Shown here in pieces: positions 42,506 to 51,356 of a stretch of 64,000 bases of DNA (positions are counted from its first letter, which is position 1; every line of letters begins with the position of its first letter). The stretch is from an uncultured Oscillospiraceae bacterium (GTDB taxonomy: Bacteria > Bacillota > Clostridia > Oscillospirales > Ruminococcaceae). Position numbers and translations under genes: made by a program. The DNA is taken from NCBI GenBank assembly GCA_900547455.1, contig URGV01000006.1, forward strand, positions 1 to 64,000. The letters run 5' to 3'. A model generated the notes under the pieces. The model searched no databases, was not told the origin of the DNA, and was given only the letters and a program-made list of their open reading frames with translations.

Positions 42506-43560
42506 TACTCTCCATCTCCTTCTTCATCTTCTTCGTCCACTGTGCCGCCGTAGACGCCTGCGATGGCAAGCCACTGGCCGTTGGCGTAGACGCTCATCAG
42601 GCGGCTTTTGGGGTTGAACCAGTTGACATCGGTATCGTCTGGCGCCGTTTCGCTGACCACCGTTCCCCCGCCGCCGGAGCCCAGGGCGCTGAAGTGCAGG
42701 ATCTTTCCGGCAGGGTCGAGAACCGCTGTCAGCACCGCGCCCTTGATAAAGCTGTTGGATTTGAGCGGCTTGCCATTAGAGGTCTTGACGGTGTAGCTCA
42801 CCCCGTCCACCGTCCAGGTGTTCCCCGGTTCATAGATTTCCGGGGCCTCGAAGATGACGATCACCCGCTCCTCCACAACGATGTCCGGCAAGCCGGATAA
42901 CTGAAACACGCCACCTACCTTTTCGCAATCCAGCTCATAGTTGGTGCCGGCCCGCAGGCGGGTTAGGCGTTCTTCGTTGAAGTGCAGATTCGGGTCGGTA
43001 AAGTGGCCGTTGTGGCTGTCCTTGCTGTTGTTGTGGTTCTCGATGTCCTTGAGGAAAGCTGTTTGGCCATCATAGTTGATGTTCACAATAACGCTGGATG
43101 CTTCCGCAATCGTAACCAAGATATTAATGTCCATTGGATTGCTTGTTCCATTTCGAACATTTAGTTTGTGCCAACCAGGCGCATTCGCATATACCAGTAA
43201 TGTATCATCTTCAGTCAAAATGGCAATTTCCCGCACATCCCAGCCTCCGACATCAACTGGTACGCGAATCGCAAAACACATCATTGTCGGATTATCATTA
43301 TCTGGCTTAATTTCACAGGTGCCTCTCCATACCTCACGCATTACTCCTGTAATATCGTCAGATGGTAACACATAATGGCCTTCTCCATCTCCTATCACAG
43401 CCGTATTTACGTTTAGCATTTGTCCTGATTTTAGGGCTTGTGCGATTACTTCCCGACCTGAGGCTGGAACTAATGCAAAATAATCTGCATTATCTTCTCG
43501 GATAACATACCCATCTTCAGCGGCAGCGATCTCTTCTGAAGATCTATAATTAGACTCCAC
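42505..43560 (-). CDS. phage tail fibre protein
   Basis: This 351-residue protein starts at the baseplate end of the module. Residues 1-160 resemble tail-fibre N-termini (TGVMREVWRGTCEIKPDNDN, VPVDVGGWDVREIAILTEDD). A central part carries NHNNSKDSHNGHF and FNEERLTRLRAGTNYEL. The end carries the tip motif GTVVSETAPDDTDVNW plus NGQWLAIAGVY, followed by an acidic tail. The same tip is found in the 61-residue protein at 36768. It overlaps the radical SAM gene by one base. Confidence 0.82.
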   Translation of the reverse strand: MESNYRSSEEIAAAEDGYVIREDNADYFALVPASGREVIAQALKSGQMLNVNTAVIGDGEGHYVLPSDDITGVMREVWRGTCEIKPDNDNPTMMCFAIRVPVDVGGWDVREIAILTEDDTLLVYANAPGWHKLNVRNGTSNPMDINILVTIAEASSVIVNINYDGQTAFLKDIENHNNSKDSHNGHFTDPNLHFNEERLTRLRAGTNYELDCEKVGGVFQLSGLPDIVVEERVIVIFEAPEIYEPGNTWTVDGVSYTVKTSNGKPLKSNSFIKGAVLTAVLDPAGKILHFSALGSGGGGTVVSETAPDDTDVNWFNPKSRLMSVYANGQWLAIAGVYGGTVDEEDEEGDGE

Positions 43561-44257
43561 TTATTTCTTCCCCCTTTTCCCCCACTACATAAGTAATACA
43601 GCTACAAAGAGCTGGAACTGCACAAACACCAGTTGAAATATCTGCTCCGATAACGCTACGCTCTGCAATATTTGCATGAATCATCCCCTGTGCAAAAGCC
43701 GCTACTCCCAGCTTTGCATCCTTGTAGGTGATAATCGTTTCGAGCGTTGTATAAAAACCTACGCCGGCAGCGATAATTCTTTTTATCAGGCGAGATACGA
43801 TATCGATGGCCTCCAGCTGCTCAGATCCCAAGTCAGACGCGCGTACAGTGACCATGATTTTTGCCGGAAAAATCTCAGCAAACTGTATTTTTGTCGGATC
43901 AATTTCATAAAGACTGGCAACCGCATTAATTACAGTGTCAATATCTCCGCCTGAAAGTTGTGCAATCATTTTAACTTTAATTAGTAGCCTGTAAAATGCA
44001 TCAGAAGTTCCCTCCCGAGCCACACCAAAGTTAGCGCCATATCGATCCAACACCTTACCCTGCGCATTATCCAAATTATCCCATAGCCGAATCCTTTCTA
44101 CATGCTCTTTAATGAGATCAAGATGATAAGCAAACAGGGAAAAAAGTTTTCCTGTATTGGTAATTGGCGGTAGTTCTTCCTTGGCTCTCTGCAAATCTCT
44201 TCGGGTGTATCCAGAGGTCAACATATCAAGCATTTTTATCAGGTGTTCGCTCTTCAT
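43550..44257 (-). CDS. phage tail/baseplate protein (Gp48-like, DUF2313/DUF2612 type)
   Basis: This is 235 residues from the ATG at 44257 (MKSEHLIKMLDML), which overlaps the baseplate J stop as ATGA and has GGAGGGAG upstream. The segment AQGKVLDRYGANFGVAREGTSDAFYRLLIKVK is typical of baseplate proteins encoded right after baseplate J in myophages. It would help attach fibres to the wedge. Confidence 0.8.
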   Translation of the reverse strand: MKSEHLIKMLDMLTSGYTRRDLQRAKEELPPITNTGKLFSLFAYHLDLIKEHVERIRLWDNLDNAQGKVLDRYGANFGVAREGTSDAFYRLLIKVKMIAQLSGGDIDTVINAVASLYEIDPTKIQFAEIFPAKIMVTVRASDLGSEQLEAIDIVSRLIKRIIAAGVGFYTTLETIITYKDAKLGVAAFAQGMIHANIAERSVIGADISTGVCAVPALCSCITYVVGEKGEEISGV

Positions 44258-45453
44258 GCTTCTGCTCCCTCCAGTTGAATTTCTATCCACTCTGCTTTAC
44301 AAACTGCCTTCTCCCGAATTCCAATTTCAATATTCTTTGTACCATAATCTGCTCCATCAACAGAAGCAGAAAGGGAAAAATCGATAACACCGGACACCGA
44401 TAACGGTATCTGATACAATGAAATAAAAATCAGATCTTCACCGATAGATAATCCCCCGCTGTTTTCATCCCCTATGTAAGCTACCAGTGCATCCGTAATC
44501 TGTTGTATTCCATCATCTGCAAAGTGATCTGGATCTGTTTTAAGGTTCGTAATTTTAATATGAATCGGTACTGCTGTAGGACGTGAAAAAGATATTCCTA
44601 TACTTTGACCGGAAATACTAATGATTGGAATCGTGGTGCTGCCATGGGTCTGTATTCCAGCAGCCTTGCGTCGGTAAATTGCCTTTGCAATATCCTGATC
44701 CAATCCTCCATATACAACTACTTCAAAGCTGTGTGGTGGTAATCCCAGTTCATCCGTAACATCGGTATCATTTTCATATCCGATAACGGAGGATACCGCT
44801 TCAACATTTTGGTTGATCTCCGCTACAATAGCATCAATATTGACACCGCCGGCAAAATCGACGCTCTTGTAATACCTGTCCCTATATTCTTCATCCGTCT
44901 CTCTTCCCCGTCCTCCATCCACAGCAGCAGAATTCGTGCATCCTGTGATTCCATCCAAAGGATTAACTATTGTTGTTATCGTGCCAGCATCGACATTATA
45001 ATCAGCTCCACTTTCTACCGCCTGCACAGGAAGCAGCAAGGTGCCATCGTTTCCTATTCTGCCATACGTAACTGTTGCATATTGAAGCCCAGATACTGTT
45101 GAAACCAAATAACCTTCTGGTATATAGTAACCAACCTCACCTGTAAAGCGTACATAGCCAGCAGCTTTTTGGGCAGGTAACAACCTAAGTCCTATTGTTC
45201 GTCCCAGATTATATAAGCTATTTCCTACCGCCGTATCAATAAACCGGCTGTTGTAAACATCTTCTATAAGCTGAAATAGCAGAGAAGTGACCCACGCAAA
45301 AATACGGAGGAAAATTCCCAACGGCGATCGAACTGTCAGGTTTGCCTTTGTCCCAAATAGTTCTCGTGCCTTGTATTCGTATGCATTCAGTAATTCGACA
45401 TAGGTTGGACACTTAAATCCTTTTGCTGTCAGTCCCCAGTCTTTATCATCCAT
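44254..45453 (-). CDS. baseplate J family protein
   Basis: This 399-residue wedge protein has the J family signatures: N-terminal region with LFGTKANLTVRSPLGIFLRIFAWV, NLGRTIGLRLLPAQKAAGYVRFTG, and GRGRETDEEYRDRYYKSVDFAGGVN near 185. It forms the outer baseplate of contractile tails. Confidence 0.92.
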   Translation of the reverse strand: MDDKDWGLTAKGFKCPTYVELLNAYEYKARELFGTKANLTVRSPLGIFLRIFAWVTSLLFQLIEDVYNSRFIDTAVGNSLYNLGRTIGLRLLPAQKAAGYVRFTGEVGYYIPEGYLVSTVSGLQYATVTYGRIGNDGTLLLPVQAVESGADYNVDAGTITTIVNPLDGITGCTNSAAVDGGRGRETDEEYRDRYYKSVDFAGGVNIDAIVAEINQNVEAVSSVIGYENDTDVTDELGLPPHSFEVVVYGGLDQDIAKAIYRRKAAGIQTHGSTTIPIISISGQSIGISFSRPTAVPIHIKITNLKTDPDHFADDGIQQITDALVAYIGDENSGGLSIGEDLIFISLYQIPLSVSGVIDFSLSASVDGADYGTKNIEIGIREKAVCKAEWIEIQLEGAEA

Positions 45454-45456
45454 CTG

Positions 45457-45813
45457 CTACCTCACCTCCGCCTCTGTTTTGATAACCTTTCCGCTTTGGA
45501 GCGTCCCCACAAATGCAACTTTCAAGGTTCGTTCTGTCTCACTTAGCTCCAGCTGATCTATTTGAGATACCTGTGGTTCCTGAAAAACTGCTTCCCGTAG
45601 CACTTCCTGAATCTCATCCTTCGGCAGCCTGGAAATCGGCTGTCCCATGATCCGGTCATAGTCGGTCCCATGGGTCACATCCAGCGGAAATTCTTCCTTA
45701 TAGACCTCCAAGGTCAGGCGGACTGCCTGGACGGTAGTGTCATCGCCTTGAATTGTTTCGAGTATTCCCTCGCTGTCAAATACAAGATCCCTGCTCTCCT
45801 CGTCAATTTTCAA
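45457..45813 (-). CDS. baseplate wedge protein, gp25/DUF2634-like
   Basis: This 118-residue protein lies between the spike and baseplate J genes, the usual place of W/gp25-type wedge proteins. It contains EFPLDVTHGTDYDRIMGQPI and LREAVFQEPQVSQIDQLEL. The start is uncertain. The annotated first codon is a TTG with only a weak ACGGAAA site. GGAGGG lies 22 bases upstream and no ATG fits. Confidence 0.8.
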   Translation of the reverse strand: MKIDEESRDLVFDSEGILETIQGDDTTVQAVRLTLEVYKEEFPLDVTHGTDYDRIMGQPISRLPKDEIQEVLREAVFQEPQVSQIDQLELSETERTLKVAFVGTLQSGKVIKTEAEVR

Positions 45814-45839
45814 GGTGTAATTTTCCGTTTCAATCCCTC

Positions 45840-46496
45840 CTAAGCCGGTTGACCGCTATTACCTCCGCCAGGTTGCACGCCACTGTGTACATGTGCCTTG
45901 AGACTGATCCCCGCTCCAATGACATCTTCCTGGGCTGTCACAGTCTGTGTTACCTCCACTTTTCCAGTGATTTTAACATCCCCTGTAATATCGACATTTC
46001 CTTCAATCTCCACATTGCCCTTGACATTGATCTTGTCTTTGCCAACAGCAATATAGATGTTCCCATCATCTGTCGCCATACAAAGCTTTTGGGGCGGCAA
46101 TCCGGTGATCTGTTTGCTGCCAATGCGAAGGCCCCCAAAGAATACAGCATCATCGCCAGAGTGCAGTCTCTCTGTGTTGGGATCCGCCTCACCGCCTTTG
46201 GCGATAGTGGAATCGCTGTCCCGGTCCAGATATACAACAAGCCCCAAATCGCCGGCCTCATAGACGGGACGGATAACAAATCCGCCTCCATAGACCAAAG
46301 CTACCGGCACAGACAATACCTGCGGTTTCTTCTCGAACTTGTCTTCATCCGGGTATTTGGTAAGTGGCTGCACATCGACGATCATTTTTGATTCATCATA
46401 TTTAATGACTTTGACAATGTCCGCAACGCAAATTCCCGCCTTCATTGCCTGTTCTTTGGCCTGTTCATAGGCCATCTGTTTAGATTGCTTTGCCAC
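45840..46496 (-). CDS. tail spike / baseplate V-like protein (Gp138 N-terminal type)
   Basis: This 218-residue protein has an OB-fold-like N-terminal half (IVKVIKYDESKMIVDVQPL, GDLGLVVYLDRDSD) and a regular beta-helix (GNVEIEGNVDITGDVKITGKVEV). It ends with HVHSGVQPGGGNSGQP. The HxH at the tip probably binds iron, as in membrane-piercing phage spikes. It would form the trimeric central needle. Confidence 0.85.
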   Translation of the reverse strand: MAKQSKQMAYEQAKEQAMKAGICVADIVKVIKYDESKMIVDVQPLTKYPDEDKFEKKPQVLSVPVALVYGGGFVIRPVYEAGDLGLVVYLDRDSDSTIAKGGEADPNTERLHSGDDAVFFGGLRIGSKQITGLPPQKLCMATDDGNIYIAVGKDKINVKGNVEIEGNVDITGDVKITGKVEVTQTVTAQEDVIGAGISLKAHVHSGVQPGGGNSGQPA

Positions 46497-46511
46497 GATT
46501 CAACTTCCTTT

Positions 46512-47357
46512 CTATGCCGGCTTCAGCTCCATCGTCGTGAGCCATTTTCCTTTCGGGCTACCGGTGTGCTTCCCCTTAATGACGATGTACGTCCCACTGA
46601 GCGTCTCGGATTGGATGACTACCTGCTCAGATGGTCCAATATGATAGTTGAGCAGGCAATCTCTCGAAAAGGTCTTTCCTTCCTCTTCTTTCGCTTCTGC
46701 CGATTTTTGGCTGTCCACACCGGTAGCAATGATGGTGTCCTGTTTCTCCTGGCCTGAGATAATCAGCCCAGATTCTGGTGTGAGCAGAATCCCGTTGCTG
46801 ATCCCCTTGTCTGGGTCGTTGATGACGATTGTATCGTTACGGATTAGCAGCCTGCTTTTGCAGTCATCAACCACAATTGATTTCAGGCAGTCCTTGACCT
46901 TCCCGGAACACACCTTGCCACGGTCATACACCTTGTTTTCTTTAAGGGAAAACTCGCCGATTTCCACTCCCAGCAGGTTGAGAAGGTCAGAAACGACCTC
47001 CTGTGCGGTTGAACCTTGTGCGTAGCTCTTACTGACCTTAGATCCCAACCACTCTTCCATCGCAGACATTGCAGACACGGTCGTAATCCAGTTCGTCCCG
47101 CTGTGCTGGTGGGAACAGGCAGATATCTTCCCGACAAAGATCGCTCCAACATCCCCCTCATATCCTGCATTGATGATCATCGGCTGATTTCGCTCTATGG
47201 CCGCCCTTGTTGCCTTGGCCAGATTGTAGATTTTGACTGTCGCCGTCTGGACCGTGGTAGTATCCTCGAAAGGCACCTCAAACTCAAAATAAAAGTCGTC
47301 CATATCGTAAACGGCGCCGCCTATCTGCACACTGGCCTGGCGCATCCAGAAACTCAC
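46512..47357 (-). CDS. baseplate hub protein (gp27/D-like)
   Basis: This 281-residue beta-rich protein is encoded just before the spike gene. The N-terminal domain carries FEFEVPFEDTTTVQTATVKIYNLAK, found in hub proteins of PBSX-like tails. The middle has STAQEVVSDLLNLLGVEIGEF and LLIRNDTIVINDPDKG. It likely forms the hub holding the spike. Confidence 0.8.
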   Translation of the reverse strand: MSFWMRQASVQIGGAVYDMDDFYFEFEVPFEDTTTVQTATVKIYNLAKATRAAIERNQPMIINAGYEGDVGAIFVGKISACSHQHSGTNWITTVSAMSAMEEWLGSKVSKSYAQGSTAQEVVSDLLNLLGVEIGEFSLKENKVYDRGKVCSGKVKDCLKSIVVDDCKSRLLIRNDTIVINDPDKGISNGILLTPESGLIISGQEKQDTIIATGVDSQKSAEAKEEEGKTFSRDCLLNYHIGPSEQVVIQSETLSGTYIVIKGKHTGSPKGKWLTTMELKPA

Positions 47358-47359
47358 TG

Positions 47360-47710
47360 CTAAATCACCCTCTCATACAGGTACAGCTTCACCTGTTTGC
47401 CTAAATTATCAAAAGTGACCTCATGAACATCATCTCCGGTCAAACACAGCGGGATAATAACCGGCAAAGGATACCGGTCATCTTCCACCGATCCGAACAG
47501 TGGCCGGCCGTATCGAATTGGATCCCCATAGCAAAGCCTCTCCCCTGTGGAAGCAATTGAGAGGTCTGCTGTAAAAAATCCACCTTCCCCGTTATATCGA
47601 ATGAGGAAGGAATATGTCTTATCATCCAGTTTTACAGAAAAAGTATATGGCACTTTTGAAACATCAATTGGGATATATTTTACCGATTGTCCTAAATCGA
47701 CCAGTTGCAT
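47360..47710 (-). CDS. phage baseplate plug protein
   Basis: This 116-residue protein starts MQLVDLGQSVKYIPIDVSKVPYTFSVKLDD and has GERLCYGDPIRYGRPL, the usual pattern of small plug proteins between Dit-like and hub genes. It begins 83 bases downstream of the Dit-like gene, beyond a terminator-like hairpin. Confidence 0.78.
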   Translation of the reverse strand: MQLVDLGQSVKYIPIDVSKVPYTFSVKLDDKTYSFLIRYNGEGGFFTADLSIASTGERLCYGDPIRYGRPLFGSVEDDRYPLPVIIPLCLTGDDVHEVTFDNLGKQVKLYLYERVI

Positions 47711-47761
47711 TCAATCACCGCCCAGCACATATAAAAATATTTGTTAAAATCGATTGGCAAT

Positions 47762-47796
47762 GAAAAAAGCACAGGTTTTTCCCTGTGCTTTTTTCA
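47762..47796 (-). terminator. intrinsic terminator inside the late operon
   Basis: AAAAAAGCACAGG, GAAAA, CCTGTGCTTTTTTC forms a strong hairpin with a U tract, overlapping the stop codon of the Dit-like gene. I see no clear promoter in the 50 bases before the next gene, so read-through or antitermination is needed. Confidence 0.8.
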
Positions 47797-48396
47797 TGTT
47801 TGCAAGCCATTATAGGAAGGGGTTGTTCGGCTGGATGGTCCCGCACTTGGCTGCGGTTTTGACGCATAGCTGTTGACATAATCCATATAGGCACTGGAGG
47901 ATATCGTCTCTGTTACGGTCGTTCTCAGTCCATCCGCACTGGTGGCCGCCGTCTGTGAGCTGCCTGATGTCGTGCTTTCTTGTGCTTTTCCCGCATCCTG
48001 GCTAGACATCATGGAGGATGTGGACGCTTGCTGGGACGATACAATCTGGATTTTTTTAAGGGTTATTGTAAATCCAAAACCATTAGCGTTGGATGCATCA
48101 AAGTTCTGGCTCAGGTTTTGGATCACCAGCATATCGATACGCACAGTGCCCATATAGGTTAGAATATCCCCCTGCTGCCACATCTGTTCCAGTTTGCTGT
48201 AGGCCGATTGGGAAACTGCAACGCCTGTCAGCGTAAACTGCTGGGCATTCCGGAAAACGTGGTCATTGATATTAGACCCTCCCTCGACAGGGTTGTCCGT
48301 GATCGTGCTCGACCTTGTCAAAGATTCCTTCGTAATAATTCCAGCATCTGACCGAAAGCGGACTGTTCCACATTTCTGTCCCGTCAATGTGTACAA
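47794..48396 (-). CDS. Dit-like phage tail protein
   Basis: This 200-residue protein is encoded right after the tape measure gene. It has a beta-rich N-terminal domain (NPVEGGSNINDHVFRNAQQFTLTGV, MGTVRIDMLVIQNLSQNFD) that matches Dit-like baseplate proteins. The last 75 residues are low-complexity Ser/Thr/Gln-rich. It links tail tube and baseplate. Confidence 0.78.
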   Translation of the reverse strand: MYTLTGQKCGTVRFRSDAGIITKESLTRSSTITDNPVEGGSNINDHVFRNAQQFTLTGVAVSQSAYSKLEQMWQQGDILTYMGTVRIDMLVIQNLSQNFDASNANGFGFTITLKKIQIVSSQQASTSSMMSSQDAGKAQESTTSGSSQTAATSADGLRTTVTETISSSAYMDYVNSYASKPQPSAGPSSRTTPSYNGLQT

Positions 48397-48410
48397 GGTT
48401 CATCCCCCTT

Positions 48411-50879
48411 TTATGCATAACCCGCCTGAAGCGCACGGTTCGCGTAATCAGCTTCCTGCATTTCTTTATATAGCTCCGGGAACAACTCCCGGAGCTTTTC
48501 TTCTATCTTTTCAACTACACTCATGTCTGCATCACCGGTGACCTGGATCACCACATTCGGAGAAAATGTCCAAGCACGGCTATCATTAGTATTGTTCGTT
48601 ACAATACCATCAATAAGCTGTTCGCTACGATCCGCCGGAATGATGGCCGTACCTGACGGCAGGAAGGCCAATTCACCACCTTCCTCATTCATGTAGGTAA
48701 GGCCACCCTCGAAATTATCAGTGCCCTTTGCATTATGAGGAACATTGAATGATACCGCTACATTTGCACTGCTGTTAATTGTCCTTAGACTGCTGATGAT
48801 TGCCTGGGATCCCACGGCTGCATCTTCTTGCATTTGCTCCCACAACGCAGCTGATTGTTCTCCCATATGACTGTAGGTCAGATCAGCCTGATCAGACAAT
48901 GCCTTTAAACCCTTTGCGATTTCTTCTTGATCTGCCGCGATCTCTTCCTGCGTCTTTTGAGACCCCAGTGTCATCGCATCCTGCTGCTCTATAATCTCTT
49001 TGGAGCCATTGACATCCGCTTTTGTTCCAATGGAGATTTCTGCGTCTGGTATTTCACCAAGTTCTTTCATCGAGCTGCCAAGCTCATCCACCGCTTCTTT
49101 GCTTTCATCGGCACCGCCAAAGAATCCGCCGAAGAAGTCAACCACATCGCCAATTCCACCAGCTATGAAATTGATCATCTCTCCAAGGCCATCTGCTATG
49201 GCAGAAATCATCTCTCCAATAAACTCCAACGGTGGTTTAAGTAGGTTAAGGAGTGGTGTAATTGTCTCCAGCAGCGTCGCAATCGGCGGAAGGAGCGCCT
49301 CAGCAATCGACTGCAGAACTGGCATCAAAGGCTGAATCACATTTTCGTTGAGCGACGACAGGATACTGGTCAGCGGAGGCAACAGCGATGATCCAATAGT
49401 CCCGATAATCTCTGCAAATGGCGGAAGAATCGACTGTGCCAGCTCCCCGAAAACAGAAATGATCGGTGTTCCAGCTTCGAACAGGGTTCCAAGTACACTA
49501 GTCAGCGTCGGGATCAGTGTCTGACCCAAATCCAGCAAAACAGGAACCGCCTGAGAAAATCCATTACTGAGGACATCCACAAAACCCATGAGCATCGGCT
49601 CGATAGTCGGCCAATTATCGAGGATGGTTCCAAACAGTTTTTCCATCACCGGTGCAAACTTCGAACCGGCATCTGCCATAAATTCATTCCAGATACCTTT
49701 CAGGCTCTTTGTGCTGTTGGTAAGGCCGCCCGTGTCCTTAATCGCTTCCTGTTGAATATCCCCACTTTCCTGCAGCAGGGCATTCATACGGACCTGCGCT
49801 TGTGCCGCTTCGTCCAGCTCCTCGATGTTGCTTCCAAGACCCATCGCCATTGCTGTGTTTTTGAGGATCGTATCATCGATGTGGATGCCATACTCTTCCA
49901 GGGCCGCACTGTTTCCACTGATGTAATCCTGAACTACCCCCAGTGCCTCTGTATCGTCCATTGAGAAAGCATTTCCAAAATCATACGCCAATGATGTTGT
50001 CGCCTTGGACAGCTCTGTGGCCGCCTCTCCGGTGATTCCCATCTCGCCGTACAGGGCCTTGTTCGATACCATGAAGCTCTCCACTTCTGATTTTGCCCTG
50101 TGGATGGAGCTGCCAAAATTCTCCGCCCACTGAGCATCCTCTTCTGTAAAGTTCGCATCAAACTTTTTCCCTGCATTCTCAGCAACGCCGGCCAGCTCCA
50201 GCGCAGCGGCGCCAAGTTCCTTGAGCATATCAATGCCGGCCTGGATTGCTTCAAATCCAACGAAGGCTCCAATAGCCCCTTTGATTGCATCCCCGATCTG
50301 GTTACCGGCGCTTTCTCCCTCATCTCCGGCATCGTCAAGCTTCTTCTCGGTATCCTCTGCGGCATCCTCTACCTTTCTGGTATCCTTCGCCGCATCAAGC
50401 ATGGCCTTTCCCAACTTCGATTTAATGGTATCAATCGGGTGCTGCCATGCCTTTTGGTATTTTTTCAGTTTTTTATCACTGTCATCAAAAAAAGCCTTGG
50501 CCTGCTCTCCTGCGTAACCAAAGCTTGATCCAATGCCACTTTTAAAGGATTTCCAGAAACTTTCCCCAGATTTCAAAGAGGACCCCATTGATTCCTGAAA
50601 GCGCACGCCCATCTCTTCGGTGGCACTGAGGACCTTTGTCTTGGCCTTTTCCGTTTCTTCACCGATGCCCTTGATTTTATCGGCAGCCCCATCTACTTCT
50701 TTTCCAAGACCTTCTGCAGAACCGGCAGCATCCTCCATTCCATCTGCGATGCCGCCTCCTGCCTTCCGGCCATCCTGTTCAACGCCACGGAGCTCATCGG
50801 CAACACTCCGCAGCTCTGCCGTAATGGACCCCAGCTGTTCAATGCTATCCTTCAAGCCAAAGTCGAGTCCAAACGTCAT
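48411..50879 (-). CDS. tape measure protein
   Basis: This 822-residue protein has helical, coiled-coil N-terminal parts, a hydrophobic stretch (IKGAIGAFVGFEAIQAGIDML) and a long amphipathic LPP-repeat segment (ILPPFAEIIGTIGSSLLPPLTSIL). This is typical of tape measures that set tail length. The ATG at 50879 (MTFGLDFGL) is preferred. GGAGGCGGAGG lies about 20 bases upstream, so a TTG at 50912 cannot be excluded. Confidence 0.9.
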   Translation of the reverse strand: MTFGLDFGLKDSIEQLGSITAELRSVADELRGVEQDGRKAGGGIADGMEDAAGSAEGLGKEVDGAADKIKGIGEETEKAKTKVLSATEEMGVRFQESMGSSLKSGESFWKSFKSGIGSSFGYAGEQAKAFFDDSDKKLKKYQKAWQHPIDTIKSKLGKAMLDAAKDTRKVEDAAEDTEKKLDDAGDEGESAGNQIGDAIKGAIGAFVGFEAIQAGIDMLKELGAAALELAGVAENAGKKFDANFTEEDAQWAENFGSSIHRAKSEVESFMVSNKALYGEMGITGEAATELSKATTSLAYDFGNAFSMDDTEALGVVQDYISGNSAALEEYGIHIDDTILKNTAMAMGLGSNIEELDEAAQAQVRMNALLQESGDIQQEAIKDTGGLTNSTKSLKGIWNEFMADAGSKFAPVMEKLFGTILDNWPTIEPMLMGFVDVLSNGFSQAVPVLLDLGQTLIPTLTSVLGTLFEAGTPIISVFGELAQSILPPFAEIIGTIGSSLLPPLTSILSSLNENVIQPLMPVLQSIAEALLPPIATLLETITPLLNLLKPPLEFIGEMISAIADGLGEMINFIAGGIGDVVDFFGGFFGGADESKEAVDELGSSMKELGEIPDAEISIGTKADVNGSKEIIEQQDAMTLGSQKTQEEIAADQEEIAKGLKALSDQADLTYSHMGEQSAALWEQMQEDAAVGSQAIISSLRTINSSANVAVSFNVPHNAKGTDNFEGGLTYMNEEGGELAFLPSGTAIIPADRSEQLIDGIVTNNTNDSRAWTFSPNVVIQVTGDADMSVVEKIEEKLRELFPELYKEMQEADYANRALQAGYA

Positions 50880-50893
50880 CGATCTTGCGTCGC

Positions 50894-51013
50894 TTATTGC
50901 CTCCGCCTCCAATCGTTATTAAAAAGCACTTTTGCTTCGACCGCCTCAGTATACTCCTCAATGGTCATGGTTTTAAGCTCTGTATAGCTTATCCCCTGAC
51001 CGGTGTACACCAT
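50894..51013 (-). CDS. tail assembly chaperone second frame
   Basis: A 39-codon frame from the ATG at 51013 (MVYTGQGISYTELKTMTIEE) ends NNDWRRRQ just before the tape measure gene. The same frame is open without a stop back to 51100, inside the preceding chaperone gene and in a different phase. That is the arrangement of gpG/gpGT-type chaperones, where a programmed frameshift makes the longer form. No good ribosome site precedes the ATG. Confidence 0.6.
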   Translation of the reverse strand: MVYTGQGISYTELKTMTIEEYTEAVEAKVLFNNDWRRRQ

Positions 51014-51026
51014 GATCCAAAATTCT

Positions 51027-51329
51027 TTATGCTTTCTCGCCCGCTGATTCGCCGTTCTCCTGTCGAGCAGGGCTTCTAAGAAATTTTTCGATTCTTGCGA
51101 TCAACTGCTCAACCGTCGCAATATCTCCCCTTTCCTCGAAATATTCCAGCCCCTTTTTATTCACTTCCATGGGCTCGACAACAACGCCCTTAATCATTTC
51201 ATTCATGTACCCTGCGCTGTTTCGTTTACCTGCAAGATAGCGGTCATTGATGTTAAAATACCAGGTGATCGATACGCTCTGCAAAGTAAATTTCTGGCCA
51301 TTAACTTCTACGGTTTCCTGTCTGTTCAT
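51027..51329 (-). CDS. phage tail assembly chaperone (XkdN-like)
   Basis: This 100-residue protein (VEVNGQKFTLQSVSITWYFN, then MIKGVVVEPMEVNKKGLEYF) stands between tail tube and tape measure. That position is held by XkdN-like chaperones of PBSX-type phages. AGGAGG precedes the ATG. It overlaps the second frame at 50894-51100. Confidence 0.8.
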   Translation of the reverse strand: MNRQETVEVNGQKFTLQSVSITWYFNINDRYLAGKRNSAGYMNEMIKGVVVEPMEVNKKGLEYFEERGDIATVEQLIARIEKFLRSPARQENGESAGEKA

Positions 51330-51356
51330 CCTGTATTCCTCCTGATTATTTTAGAT

